From the NCBI RefSeq assembly GCF_900048895.1, contig NZ_LT160640.1:1566758-1630757 (forward strand): 64,000 bases of DNA. Direction: 5' to 3'. The DNA is from Neglectibacter timonensis (GTDB lineage: Bacteria > Bacillota > Clostridia > Oscillospirales > Acutalibacteraceae). The notes under the pieces are model-generated. The model did not search any database, had not been told where the DNA came from, and saw nothing but the letters and a program-made list of their open reading frames with translations. The position numbers and the translations under genes were made by a program. Shown here one piece after another: positions 20,195-28,421 of this stretch. The stretch's first letter is position 1; each line of letters begins with the position of its first letter.

Positions 20195-20803
20195 TCATCT
20201 TCTGCCCCCAAAGGACTTCAGGGCCAGCCGGATCAGCTCCTCCGGCGGCAGGCTGGAATCCAGCTTTCCCACCGCGGCGGCGGCCTCCGAGGGGGAATAG
20301 CCCAATGTGGTAAGGGCGCTCACCGCCTGAGAGGCGTTCCCCGAGGCGGACACGCCCCCCGCCTGCACCAGGTCCTCTCCCCAGCCGGAAGTCCCGGAAA
20401 AATCCTTCACCTTGTCCTTGAGCTCCAAAGTGATGCGCTGGGCGAGCTTCGGCCCCACGCCGTTCGCCCTGGCAAAACGTTTGGAATCTCCCGCAGCGGC
20501 AGCCATTGCCACGTCCTCCGGCGTCAGCTCCGACAGAATGGCGACTCCCACCTTCGGCCCCACGCCGCTGATGGCGGTAAGCAGCTTAAAGCAGTTGAGC
20601 TCCGCCTGTGTCGTAAACCCGAACAGGTCCAGCGCATCCTCCCGCACATTGAGGTGTGTGTACAGCGTGGCCTTCTCCATCAGCCGGGGCAGATGCCGCA
20701 GCGTATTCATGGAGGTAAAGCATTTGAAAGCCACCCCGCCCACATCGATCACCGCCATCCCTGGCTCTGTGTGGATTAATTTCCCTGTCAAACTGTAAAA
20801 CAT
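20195..20803 (-). CDS. ruvA: Holliday junction branch migration protein RuvA
   Basis: Tetrameric junction-binding partner of RuvB. MFYSLTGKLIH begins the OB fold; two helix-hairpin-helix motifs (LTAISGVGPKVG and FARANGVGPKLAQR) follow, and the C-terminal UBA-like RuvB-contact domain ends the 202 residues. The open frame extends 40 codons upstream, but the family start is the Met at 20803 with GGAAAG close before it. It lies between ruvC and ruvB. Confidence 0.95.
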   Translation of the reverse strand: MFYSLTGKLIHTEPGMAVIDVGGVAFKCFTSMNTLRHLPRLMEKATLYTHLNVREDALDLFGFTTQAELNCFKLLTAISGVGPKVGVAILSELTPEDVAMAAAAGDSKRFARANGVGPKLAQRITLELKDKVKDFSGTSGWGEDLVQAGGVSASGNASQAVSALTTLGYSPSEAAAAVGKLDSSLPPEELIRLALKSFGGRR

Positions 20804-20945
20804 ATCTTTCCGTCGCATCGGCCGCCGCGCAACGCTGTGCTGGAACATTGACGCAGCGTTGCGGTTGGCAGCGGCTCCCGCTCCCCTTTTCCTAAAAGTC
20901 TTCTCCAGGTTTTCAAAAAGCAAGAGGATTTGAACCTCATCTGCT

Positions 20946-21470
20946 TCAAATCACCTGGCCCGGCACCTTCCCGCGCCGCAGGAGCTCCCGGCGCAGAGTG
21001 GAACCAGCCGCCTGACCGTGACAGATCGCCAGGGCCAGCGCGTCCGCCGTATCGTCCGGCTTCGGTACCTGGCGGAGTCGGAGCAGCTTTCGCGTCATTT
21101 CCTGCATTTGGGGCTTCAGCGCTTTCCCGTAGCCTGTCACTGCCTGCTTGACCTGCATGGGCGTATATTCGAACAGTGGAACGCCTGCCTGGGACAGCGC
21201 CAGAAGAATCACTCCTCTGGCTTCTGCCACGCCGATTCCCGTAGTCTTATTGTTAGAAAAATAAAGTTTTTCCACCGCTGCGGCTTCAGGCTTCAGCCGG
21301 TTCAGAAGCTCCTGCATACCGTCGTAGATTTCGGCAAGCCGGCGGCTAAACTCCACGCCCGCCTCCGTGGTGACCGCCCCGTATTCCACCGGCAGATATT
21401 GGCCGCTCCGATACTCTATCACACCGTAGCCAACGATGGCGTAGCCCGGGTCAATTCCCAGTATGCGCAA
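20946..21470 (-). CDS. ruvC: Crossover junction endodeoxyribonuclease RuvC
   Basis: Resolves Holliday junctions by paired nicking. The RNase H-like active site is visible: D7 in GIDPGYA, E67 in AVEKLYF, and D140/D143 in KPDDTADALALA. Length 174 is typical. First gene of the ruvCAB operon, behind the extended -10 promoter at 21508-21516. Confidence 0.96.
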   Translation of the reverse strand: MRILGIDPGYAIVGYGVIEYRSGQYLPVEYGAVTTEAGVEFSRRLAEIYDGMQELLNRLKPEAAAVEKLYFSNNKTTGIGVAEARGVILLALSQAGVPLFEYTPMQVKQAVTGYGKALKPQMQEMTRKLLRLRQVPKPDDTADALALAICHGQAAGSTLRRELLRRGKVPGQVI

Positions 21471-21507
21471 AGCCCTTCACCACCCAGATGTCAAAAATAT
21501 TCGTAAT

Positions 21508-21516
21508 ATTATAGCA
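21508..21516 (-). promoter_or_regulatory. Extended -10 promoter of ruvCAB
   Basis: On the minus strand the sequence reads TGCTATAAT, a consensus extended -10, about 38 bases before ruvC. No good -35 is visible. No SOS (LexA/DinR) box was recognised. Confidence 0.6.
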
Positions 21517-21689
21517 CAAATCCCCAGCAATGAACAGCCAAAATATTCTAAACATACTATGAATTTTCGCATTTGCCCAGCAGAAACTAGAGCTATGCTT
21601 TCTTTCTCTGAAAGTGACAAGGGCGGACGCTTTTCCCAGTATCATTTCTTCCCTGCGTCCCAGCCTGAAAAACAAGGATGGTACACGCT

Positions 21690-23036
21690 ATGAAAAAATC
21701 GACAAAGGTTCGGCTCGCCTCTTTTTCAGCCGCCTTTCTGCTGGTGCTGGGAGGACTGCTGCTGGATACGCGCCTGCTGCTGAATTCCAGCAAGACTGAG
21801 CTGGAATATACCTACCGGCGGGCCCTGAACGACTTGAGCGACTATGTCTCCGGCATGCGCTCCACCCTGAAAAAGGCAGCTTATGTAAACACCCCTGTAC
21901 TGAGGGGAACTGTTTCGGCGAAACTGCTGGAGCAAAGCGGCGGCGCTAAGGCCGCTATGGCGGTGCTTCCCTTCTCCCAGGAAAAAACAGACCGGATCAG
22001 CCGCTTCCTCTCCCAGATTGGGGATTACGCCATGATGCTTTCCCGAAAATCCCTGACGGACGCAGCCGCTTCTGAAGAGGAGCTGCAAAATCTCTCTTCC
22101 ATGGAGCGCTACGCCGGTATCCTCACCGATGCTCTGGCGGAAATACAGGCCCGCCTCAGTGTGGAAAGGGCCTCGGTGGGAAAAACGGAAAGTTTGCTCA
22201 ACAATGTGGACGAGATCGATTCCCTCCCCTCCTTCGACGACAGCTTGGATGAAGTGGCAAAGGAATTTTCAGAATTTCCCTCTCTGCTTTACGATGGTCC
22301 TTTTTCCGACCATATCCTGCGCCGGGAAGCCCTGTTTCTAAAAGGGAAAGCGGAAATCACTGCCGGGGAAGCCGCCCAAAAAGCCGCCGCTTTCCTGCAC
22401 TGCAAGCCAGAGGAACTGGAAGCGCTGGGAACCGGCGGCAGCGCCATAGAAGCCTATGTGTTTTCCCGGGGAGATTCCCGTATTCAGGTCACGCGCCTGG
22501 GCGGAGAGATCGCCTACTTTAAAAAAAGTGCGGATGTCCCTGAGGAAAAGCTCAGCTATGAAGAGGCCCTGCAGGCTGCAGCCGCCATGCTCCGGGAGGC
22601 GGGGATTTCCTCTTTCCAGGAGAGCTACTATGTGAAAAATGACAATCAATGCACCATTAATTTTTCCTATCTCAGCGAAGAGGGCCTGGGCGTGGTGTGC
22701 TATCCTGATCTCATCAAGGTCACCGTCGAACTGGGCGAAGGAGCCATGCTGGAATATGACGCCACAGGCTACCTGATGAACCACCACAGCCGGGAGCTGG
22801 TGGCTCCCGCCCTGGATGCGGAAACTGCGAAGAAGAACGTAAGCCCGCTGCTCACCGTAAAATCCTCTGCCCTTGCCTTGATTCCCACTCCAGGCCTGAG
22901 CGAAGTGCTGTGCTGGGAATTCCTCTGCAAAGACCGGGACGGCGGCGAAGTGCTGGTCTATATCAACGCGGAAAGCGGGCTGGAGGAACAGCTCTATCTC
23001 CTGCAGAAGGACGAACACGGCGTGCTCACAATCTGA
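21690..23036 (+). CDS. ypeB: Germination protein YpeB
   Basis: Inner-membrane/cortex protein required in Bacillus for localising and stabilising the cortex-lytic enzyme SleB. An N-terminal membrane helix is followed by the YpeB signature YRRALNDLSDYVSGM and FLSQIGDYAMMLSRK, with PepSY-type domains in the C-terminal half. The ATG at 21690 is preferred over one 12 bases upstream because of RBS spacing. No sleB gene adjoins it here, unlike the usual sleB-ypeB pair. It is divergent from ruvC. Confidence 0.88.
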   Translation: MKKSTKVRLASFSAAFLLVLGGLLLDTRLLLNSSKTELEYTYRRALNDLSDYVSGMRSTLKKAAYVNTPVLRGTVSAKLLEQSGGAKAAMAVLPFSQEKTDRISRFLSQIGDYAMMLSRKSLTDAAASEEELQNLSSMERYAGILTDALAEIQARLSVERASVGKTESLLNNVDEIDSLPSFDDSLDEVAKEFSEFPSLLYDGPFSDHILRREALFLKGKAEITAGEAAQKAAAFLHCKPEELEALGTGGSAIEAYVFSRGDSRIQVTRLGGEIAYFKKSADVPEEKLSYEEALQAAAAMLREAGISSFQESYYVKNDNQCTINFSYLSEEGLGVVCYPDLIKVTVELGEGAMLEYDATGYLMNHHSRELVAPALDAETAKKNVSPLLTVKSSALALIPTPGLSEVLCWEFLCKDRDGGEVLVYINAESGLEEQLYLLQKDEHGVLTI

Positions 23037-23043
23037 ACCCGGG

Positions 23044-23081
23044 AAAAGCGGAGGAGGGCCTGATCCCCCTCCGCTTTTTTT
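23044..23081 (+). terminator. Intrinsic terminator of ypeB
   Basis: AAAGCGGAGG pairs with CCTCCGCTTT around a short loop and is followed by a run of T, 8 bases after the ypeB stop. Confidence 0.9.
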
Positions 23082-23365
23082 GCGGTATGCTTTCCGCATA
23101 AAACAATCTGTCCCCCTTATTTTTATGAGGGAGGAAGGAAAATGATGATAAGAATCGAAAAGCAGCCCGGCCTGCCGTTTCTCTTCCGAAACGCAGTAGC
23201 TTCCTGAAGCCTCGGGGTACGGCATCCTTAGGGGAATCCCACGGATACAATCCCCTGCGGGCTCAAGCCGTCCCTTTCCCCGTCCTTTCGGAGGATTGCG
23301 TCTTCCCTCCCGCGCTCCATTCTGTTACAATGGAAGCATCTTGAAAGCAAGGGAGAGGGCGCTAA
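23082..23365. other. Intergenic stretch with one possible 21-codon frame
   Basis: No gene is certain. At 23142-23207 an ATGATG start behind a strong GAGGAAGGAAA site opens a 21-codon frame ending in TGA; nothing about its product is recognisable. A TACAAT-like -10 near 23328 could serve the hydrolase at 23366. Confidence 0.35.
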
Positions 23366-24142
23366 ATGGTACGAATCTATGGAGCGCCGCCTTATCGGGC
23401 GGCAGTGGTGCATGGAGGCCCCGGAGCGCCGGGTACTGCAGGGGGTCTAGCGCTAGGCCTGTCCCAATTTTGCGGCGTACTGGAGCCTTTGCAGAGCAGG
23501 CTCTCCCTCCGGGAACTGCTGGATGAACTGACGGCACAGCTGCAGGAATTCCTCCCTGCCCCCTGCGTGCTGATTGGCCACTCTTTCGGCGCCTGGCTTT
23601 GCGCCATGCTGACGGCAGAGCGGCCGGAACTGATTCGCAAACTGATCCTGGTGGGCTGCGGGCCGCTGGACGCCGCCTATACGGGTCAAATTGGAACGAG
23701 GCGGCTGCAGAACCTCAACCCCAAGGACGCCGAAGAATTTCTCCGCCTGGATTCCCTGTTGGAGGGAGGCGGCGGGACAGACGCCGATTTGGCCAGACTG
23801 GGCACACTGGCCGATAAAGCGGATCATTTCCAGGAATTACAGATTCAGGAGCCAGAAAGCTTTCCGCCTGACAGCAGAGCCTACGGCTCCCTCTGGCCTG
23901 AAATCTCCCGTCTCCGGAAATCCGGCGGGCTGCTGGATGTTTTTCCAAAAATCAGCTGTCCTATCGTCCTGATTCAGGGAGAAAACGATCCTCATCCCCC
24001 GGCAGGTGTCTCTGCGCCGCTGGAACATCTCGGCATCCCCCTGCGTCAGCACCTTCTCCCCCGGTGCGGACACAATCCTTGGCGGGAGCAGTATGCAAGG
24101 GAGCCTTTTTTCCGCATTCTGAAGCAAGAGGTGCTGGGATAG
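23366..24142 (+). CDS. Alpha/beta hydrolase
   Basis: A 258-residue cytoplasmic hydrolase. VVHGGPGAPG is the oxyanion region (proline-iminopeptidase-like HGGPG), the nucleophile is in LIGHSFGAW, the acid in QGENDPHP and the His in RCGHNPW. The HGGPG motif suggests kinship with aminopeptidase/haloalkane-type hydrolases, but no substrate can be assigned. GGGAGAGGG precedes the ATG. It is a single-gene unit facing the serine hydrolase at 24317. Confidence 0.8.
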   Translation: MVRIYGAPPYRAAVVHGGPGAPGTAGGLALGLSQFCGVLEPLQSRLSLRELLDELTAQLQEFLPAPCVLIGHSFGAWLCAMLTAERPELIRKLILVGCGPLDAAYTGQIGTRRLQNLNPKDAEEFLRLDSLLEGGGGTDADLARLGTLADKADHFQELQIQEPESFPPDSRAYGSLWPEISRLRKSGGLLDVFPKISCPIVLIQGENDPHPPAGVSAPLEHLGIPLRQHLLPRCGHNPWREQYAREPFFRILKQEVLG

Positions 24143-24316
24143 GCGATTTCCCCCTTCTGCGCTTTCCGGCGTCGGTGTGAAGCGGCGCCCCGCACTCCGC
24201 AAGCTTTCGAAAAGTTCCTGCAGAACTTCTATTGTGTGCGTCTTTTTCTTCGATGAGGTTTTTCAGAGGAATGTAAAAGAAAACCTCCTTATTTTTGTCC
24301 CGTGTTAACGCAACGC

Positions 24317-25420
24317 TCATTCAGGCTTTTTTTCCGCCCCTGCATAAAAGCGGGAATAGAGTTCCAACTGAATCAGCCTTGTCATCTCCCACACATTGCA
24401 ATCCTGGTTCGACAGCAGGATAAGGCTGATGTCCCGTTCCGGATAATAGGAGACTTTTGCGGATACGCCCGCATTCTGACCATCCTTATACATACAGAAA
24501 GGCTCCGTATGGCCATCCCGCATCAGGAATTCGAAGGCATACCCGTTTCTCTCATACAATCCGGGAATCCCATACCAGTCCTCCGGCCGGGTAAACGCGC
24601 AGTGCGGCCTGAGAAGGGATGCGGAGGCTTTCCTTCCCAGGAGCAGGCCGCTGCACAGTGCGGTGAGAAACCTGTCCAGATCCCCTGCCGTGACATAGGC
24701 GCCTCCGTCCGGCGTGCCCCGGGGCGGATAGCTGTAGATATTTTTCCGGTAGCCTGCCGCCTTCCCGTCAGGGCCCAGGATGCTCCGGTAGCCCTCCGCG
24801 GTATTTTCGTTGACCTCATCCATGGAAGGAAATCCGGAGCTGTTCATACCGGCTTTCTCAAACACATGGCGGCAGACATAGCCGCGATAGGTCATACCGG
24901 TAATTTTTTCGATTGCCAGCCCCAGCAGGATAAAGGAGCAGTTACAGTACCTCACGTGGGTTCCCGCGGCAAAATTAGGCTTTTTATAGGCAAAATTCCG
25001 GAGGAAATCCCTGCATTCCCGAATCCCGTAATTGGGGCTGTCCAGAAACAGCGCTGCGTAATCCTCCCCTGCCTCCTCATCCGCGTCGTCGGCAATCCCT
25101 GAGGTATGGTTCAGCAGCTGTTCCACCGTCACATCTCCGGGAATTTCCGTGCCGGAAAGGTCGATCACCTCCGTAATTCTGTCATCAAGGCGCAGCTTTC
25201 CCTGTTCCACCAGCTGCAGCACAGCCACCGCTGTAAAAAGCTTTGTGATGGAGGCCATATCAAACCTCGTATCGGTCCTGTTGGGTATGTGGAAGGCGCG
25301 GTTCGCATAACCATATGCCTCGCAGAAGCTTTGTTCCTTCCCAACCCGCAGGCGGCAGACGCCGCTGAAATTGTGCTTTTCCGCCCATTCCTTGCAGAGC
25401 TTTTCCAGGTATTCCTGCAT
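24317..25420 (-). CDS. Serine hydrolase, class C beta-lactamase family
   Basis: About 367 residues of the penicillin-binding-protein-like/beta-lactamase fold. The SxxK nucleophile is in DMASITKLF, the YxN triad element is YCN in VRYCNCSFIL, and GQNAGVSAK may provide the third motif. There is no signal peptide from the chosen start, so it is probably cytoplasmic and more likely an esterase/peptidase than an antibiotic resistance enzyme. The ATG at 25420 has AAAGGAAAGGG before it; 40 upstream codons of open frame are rejected. Confidence 0.8.
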   Translation of the reverse strand: MQEYLEKLCKEWAEKHNFSGVCRLRVGKEQSFCEAYGYANRAFHIPNRTDTRFDMASITKLFTAVAVLQLVEQGKLRLDDRITEVIDLSGTEIPGDVTVEQLLNHTSGIADDADEEAGEDYAALFLDSPNYGIRECRDFLRNFAYKKPNFAAGTHVRYCNCSFILLGLAIEKITGMTYRGYVCRHVFEKAGMNSSGFPSMDEVNENTAEGYRSILGPDGKAAGYRKNIYSYPPRGTPDGGAYVTAGDLDRFLTALCSGLLLGRKASASLLRPHCAFTRPEDWYGIPGLYERNGYAFEFLMRDGHTEPFCMYKDGQNAGVSAKVSYYPERDISLILLSNQDCNVWEMTRLIQLELYSRFYAGAEKKPE

Positions 25421-25622
25421 CCCGATCCCTTTCCTTTCTAAAAACAAGGCCCTGTTTCGGCAAAAAAAGTCGTTTTCAGGGCGGGCAGCATGGACAGCCT
25501 TTCTCTTCAGTTGAGAGATGACCGGACTTTGCAAACGCAAAATGAGGGCCGCACAGCAGGGCCCTCAAGCGTTTCTTACTTTCAATGGTTCACAGAAGCC
25601 TCTGTGCGCCCTTCGGAGGCGT

Positions 25623-26561
25623 TCAGGAAATCCATTCCAGAAAGGCCTCCTCCGTGGTATCCGGCTGCACATAGAAACGGTTCATCAGATACAGGCACTC
25701 CGGTTCTCCCTCCGTCAGCTTTGCCTTGCCCGGCTGGATAGTGAGGGTGGCCTTTACGCCCAGAGAGCGCAGCACCGATTCGCTGAGCGCGTCGAATTGT
25801 CCGCCGGGATAGGCCAGCACATTCACCGGCTTTCCGGTGGCGGCTTCAAGCTCTTCCCGGGATTTGGAAAAATCAGCTGTAAGGGCTTCGGTATATTCTT
25901 CCTCCGTTTCATCTTTCCAGCGCAGAATGTTGTTCCGCACCCGGTCGCCCGGCTCATAGGGAGCCCACTGGTGCATATCGAAGGTGTGGCTTTGAATAGA
26001 GACAAGCCCGGAATCCGACATCTCCTTTGCCTGTTCATAACTGTAATGAGGGGTGATGGGGAATTCCGTATCCTTATAGTGCTCCGTATTCCCCACCGTG
26101 GCGCCGATGGCAAAAAAGGTGGCCTTCATGCCGTATTCCTTGAGCAGCGGGTAAGCGATTTCGTAATTGCTGAGATAGCCGTCGTCAAAGGTGAGGCACA
26201 CCGGTTTTTCCGGGAGAGGCGTTCCCTTCTCCACAAAATCAAAGATTTGATCAAAGGAGACTGTGTGATAACCGCCGTCCTTCAGCAGCTGCATCTCCGT
26301 TTGAAACTGTTCCTGGGTCAGAGTGTCCTCAGAGATATGGTGGTAGAGCAGGATGGGGACCTGTACCGAAACTCCCTCCGCTTGGACCGGGTCTGAAAAC
26401 TGCTGGGAGCTCTCAGAGGACGGTTTCTTTGCCTCCGGCAAATCCGAGCCGCCGAACATGTCCAGAGGATCCAGCAGAACAGCAGCCGCACACAGCGCAG
26501 CGGCAATCACGGCCAATAGGAGAAGCAGCCTCCTCCCTGAAGTTTTGTTCTGTTTTGCCAT
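25623..26561 (-). CDS. Membrane-anchored polysaccharide deacetylase (NodB family)
   Basis: About 312 residues. An N-terminal hydrophobic anchor (about 11-32) is followed by a Ser/Glu-rich linker and the NodB domain with VCLTFDDGYLSN (catalytic Asp and metal Asp) and IQSHTFDMH (metal His pair), then LAYPGGQFD. It probably removes acetyl groups from peptidoglycan or a surface glycan. Start at 26561 follows GGGAGGAG. It is convergent with nothing and stands between two wall-related genes. Confidence 0.87.
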   Translation of the reverse strand: MAKQNKTSGRRLLLLLAVIAAALCAAAVLLDPLDMFGGSDLPEAKKPSSESSQQFSDPVQAEGVSVQVPILLYHHISEDTLTQEQFQTEMQLLKDGGYHTVSFDQIFDFVEKGTPLPEKPVCLTFDDGYLSNYEIAYPLLKEYGMKATFFAIGATVGNTEHYKDTEFPITPHYSYEQAKEMSDSGLVSIQSHTFDMHQWAPYEPGDRVRNNILRWKDETEEEYTEALTADFSKSREELEAATGKPVNVLAYPGGQFDALSESVLRSLGVKATLTIQPGKAKLTEGEPECLYLMNRFYVQPDTTEEAFLEWIS

Positions 26562-26742
26562 ATCCGTCTCCTCCCCGCCGCAAATCGGCGGAATCCATAC
26601 CAAATCTCACTGTACCGCTGTATTTTACCCCAATCCCCCTGCAAAGTCAAACAAGCGGCAAATCAGAAAAAGGGCCCATGGCAACAGGAAACGCAGCCGG
26701 AAGCCCCGGTTTGCGCCGTCCTGTGCGGCGGGCCCTCTTCTC

Positions 26743-27726
26743 TCAGAGCAGTTTTTTCCGCAGTTCTTCAGCTGTTTCAGGGTGGAGATACGCCGGGGGA
26801 ATGTCCAGCACCGTTTTACAGCCGGTCTGCCCCTCCCGGTACAGGCGGTACGCCGCCCTGGCGCAGGCCACCAGCACGCTGGAGGTGAACTCCGGATTGG
26901 AATCCAGCTTCAGGCGGTACTCGACGACGTGGCTGTTCTCCCGGTGGAAGCCGGTGCGCCCGGTGCGAAGCACCACGCCCCCATGAGGAATTCCGTCATG
27001 CTCCCTGTGCAGCTCCTCTTCGCTGATAAAGTGCACCGTGGTGTCATACTCCGCGAAATAGTTGGGCATGGTTTTGATGGCTTCCTCAATGGCTTTTTGA
27101 TCCGCGTCCTCTGCTGTCACGACAAAGCATTCCCTGGTATGCTTCTGCCTGGCTGTGAGCTCTGGAGTTTCCCCTCTGCGCACGCTCTCCAAAGCCTCCT
27201 CTACCGGAATGGTGTACTGCCGGGCGTCCTTTACACCGGGGATTCTGCGGATGGCGTCGGAATGTCCCTGGCTGACGCCCTTTCCCCAAAAGGTGTAATC
27301 CGCGCCGTCCGGCAGAATAGCCTGTCCCAGCAGCCGGTTCAGGGAAAACAGGCCCGGATCCCACCCAGCGGAAATGACGCTGAGCTTCTTCCCCTCCCGG
27401 CTGGCTGCATCCACACGGGAAAAATGCTCCGGAATTCTCGCATGGGTGTCAAAGCTGTCCACCACGTTAAACTGCCGGGCAAGCATGGGCGTCTGCTCCG
27501 GCAGGTCGCTCCGGCTGCCTCCGCACAGGATCATCACGTCGATTTGATCCTGCATATCGCCGGCCTTCTCCATGGAGTATACGGGAACGCCGGTGCGGGG
27601 CGCTATGGTTTCCGGATCCCTCCTGGAAAAAATCCCGATGAGTTCCATATCTTCGCAGCTTCGCAGAGCGCTTTCCACCCCGCGGCCCAAATTTCCGTAT
27701 CCTGCAATTCCAACCCTTATTTTCAT
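26743..27726 (-). CDS. ddh: meso-Diaminopimelate D-dehydrogenase
   Basis: NADPH-dependent reductive amination of tetrahydrodipicolinate to meso-DAP, a one-step branch of lysine/peptidoglycan synthesis. The Rossmann motif GIAGYGNLGRG, SRRDP cofactor region, DSFDTHARIPEH, SAGWDPGLFSLNR and GKGVSQGHSDAIRRIPGV are characteristic of Ddh. Length 327 residues is standard. The start at 27726 is taken because it begins the Rossmann strand (MKIRVGIAGYG); 18 upstream codons lie in the leader. A strong promoter is at 27792-27820. Confidence 0.95.
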   Translation of the reverse strand: MKIRVGIAGYGNLGRGVESALRSCEDMELIGIFSRRDPETIAPRTGVPVYSMEKAGDMQDQIDVMILCGGSRSDLPEQTPMLARQFNVVDSFDTHARIPEHFSRVDAASREGKKLSVISAGWDPGLFSLNRLLGQAILPDGADYTFWGKGVSQGHSDAIRRIPGVKDARQYTIPVEEALESVRRGETPELTARQKHTRECFVVTAEDADQKAIEEAIKTMPNYFAEYDTTVHFISEEELHREHDGIPHGGVVLRTGRTGFHRENSHVVEYRLKLDSNPEFTSSVLVACARAAYRLYREGQTGCKTVLDIPPAYLHPETAEELRKKLL

Positions 27727-27791
27727 AGTATCGCCATCCTTTCTTTCCACACAGCGGCCAAACAGGCCTGTCCCTGCCAAAAAACGATAAA

Positions 27792-27820
27792 ATTATAGCA
27801 TTGTCAGGAATCTCTGTCCA
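27792..27820 (-). promoter_or_regulatory. Promoter of ddh
   Basis: On the minus strand TGGACA, 17 bases, TATAAT, with an additional TG extension (TGCTATAAT), about 65 bases before the ddh start. Confidence 0.8.
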
Positions 27821-27870
27821 GCAAAACCAAAGGATTGCGCCAACTTTTTACAAAATGAAATTTATCCCAA

Positions 27871-28392
27871 TTAAAAGAATTTGTCGTACTCCCCGTCCGG
27901 AAAAGCTCCTTCCAGCCCCAAAACTCTGGGCCACTTTCCGGTATCCGCAATCAGAAATCCCATGATCATTCCCATATGGCTGTGAAGATGACGAAATTGG
28001 GCCAGGATCAGGGTAAACCTGGTATATTCGCAGCCCTCCGGACAGTCCGGCAGCTGGCGGTCGGTCAATTCCTCCAGGTATCGGGCAAGCTTCCGCTCTA
28101 TTCCGAAAAAATACGCCTCCAGTTCCTTTCGGGACAGCGTTTTCCGGGAAACCGCGTCCAGGTCATTCAGATCCTTCTCATGAAATTCCGGCTCCGAAAA
28201 CTCTTTGTCCCTCGGATTGATCATCCACAGATCCAGCGAGTGCAGCATGTGGTACACGTGCTTCCACAATGGAGCACAACAATATTCCCGTTCCCAAAGC
28301 CCATCCGGGATACAGTCGATCACATTTTTCACTTCCCAGAAAGCCCTCCTGCTCTGGTCTTTGATCACTGCCGTTAAGGCGGACTGTTCCAT
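27871..28392 (-). CDS. DinB-like superfamily protein
   Basis: About 173 residues of predicted four-helix bundle. Histidines in WKHVYHMLHSLDLW and in FRHLHSHMGMIMGF are placed like the metal-binding triad of DinB/YfiT folds, which often use Zn or Ni and bacillithiol or similar thiols. The function is unknown. A GTG overlapping the glgB stop is the longest start, but the ATG at 28392 has AAAGGAAG. It is the second gene of a glgB transcript. Confidence 0.65.
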   Translation of the reverse strand: MEQSALTAVIKDQSRRAFWEVKNVIDCIPDGLWEREYCCAPLWKHVYHMLHSLDLWMINPRDKEFSEPEFHEKDLNDLDAVSRKTLSRKELEAYFFGIERKLARYLEELTDRQLPDCPEGCEYTRFTLILAQFRHLHSHMGMIMGFLIADTGKWPRVLGLEGAFPDGEYDKFF

Positions 28393-28421
28393 CAGCGATC
28401 TTCCTTTCTCCGGACCGTTTT

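Noticed and set aside
24317-25420. Beta-lactamase conferring antibiotic resistance
   Set aside because: No signal peptide and only the general serine-hydrolase motifs; many cytoplasmic esterases share them.
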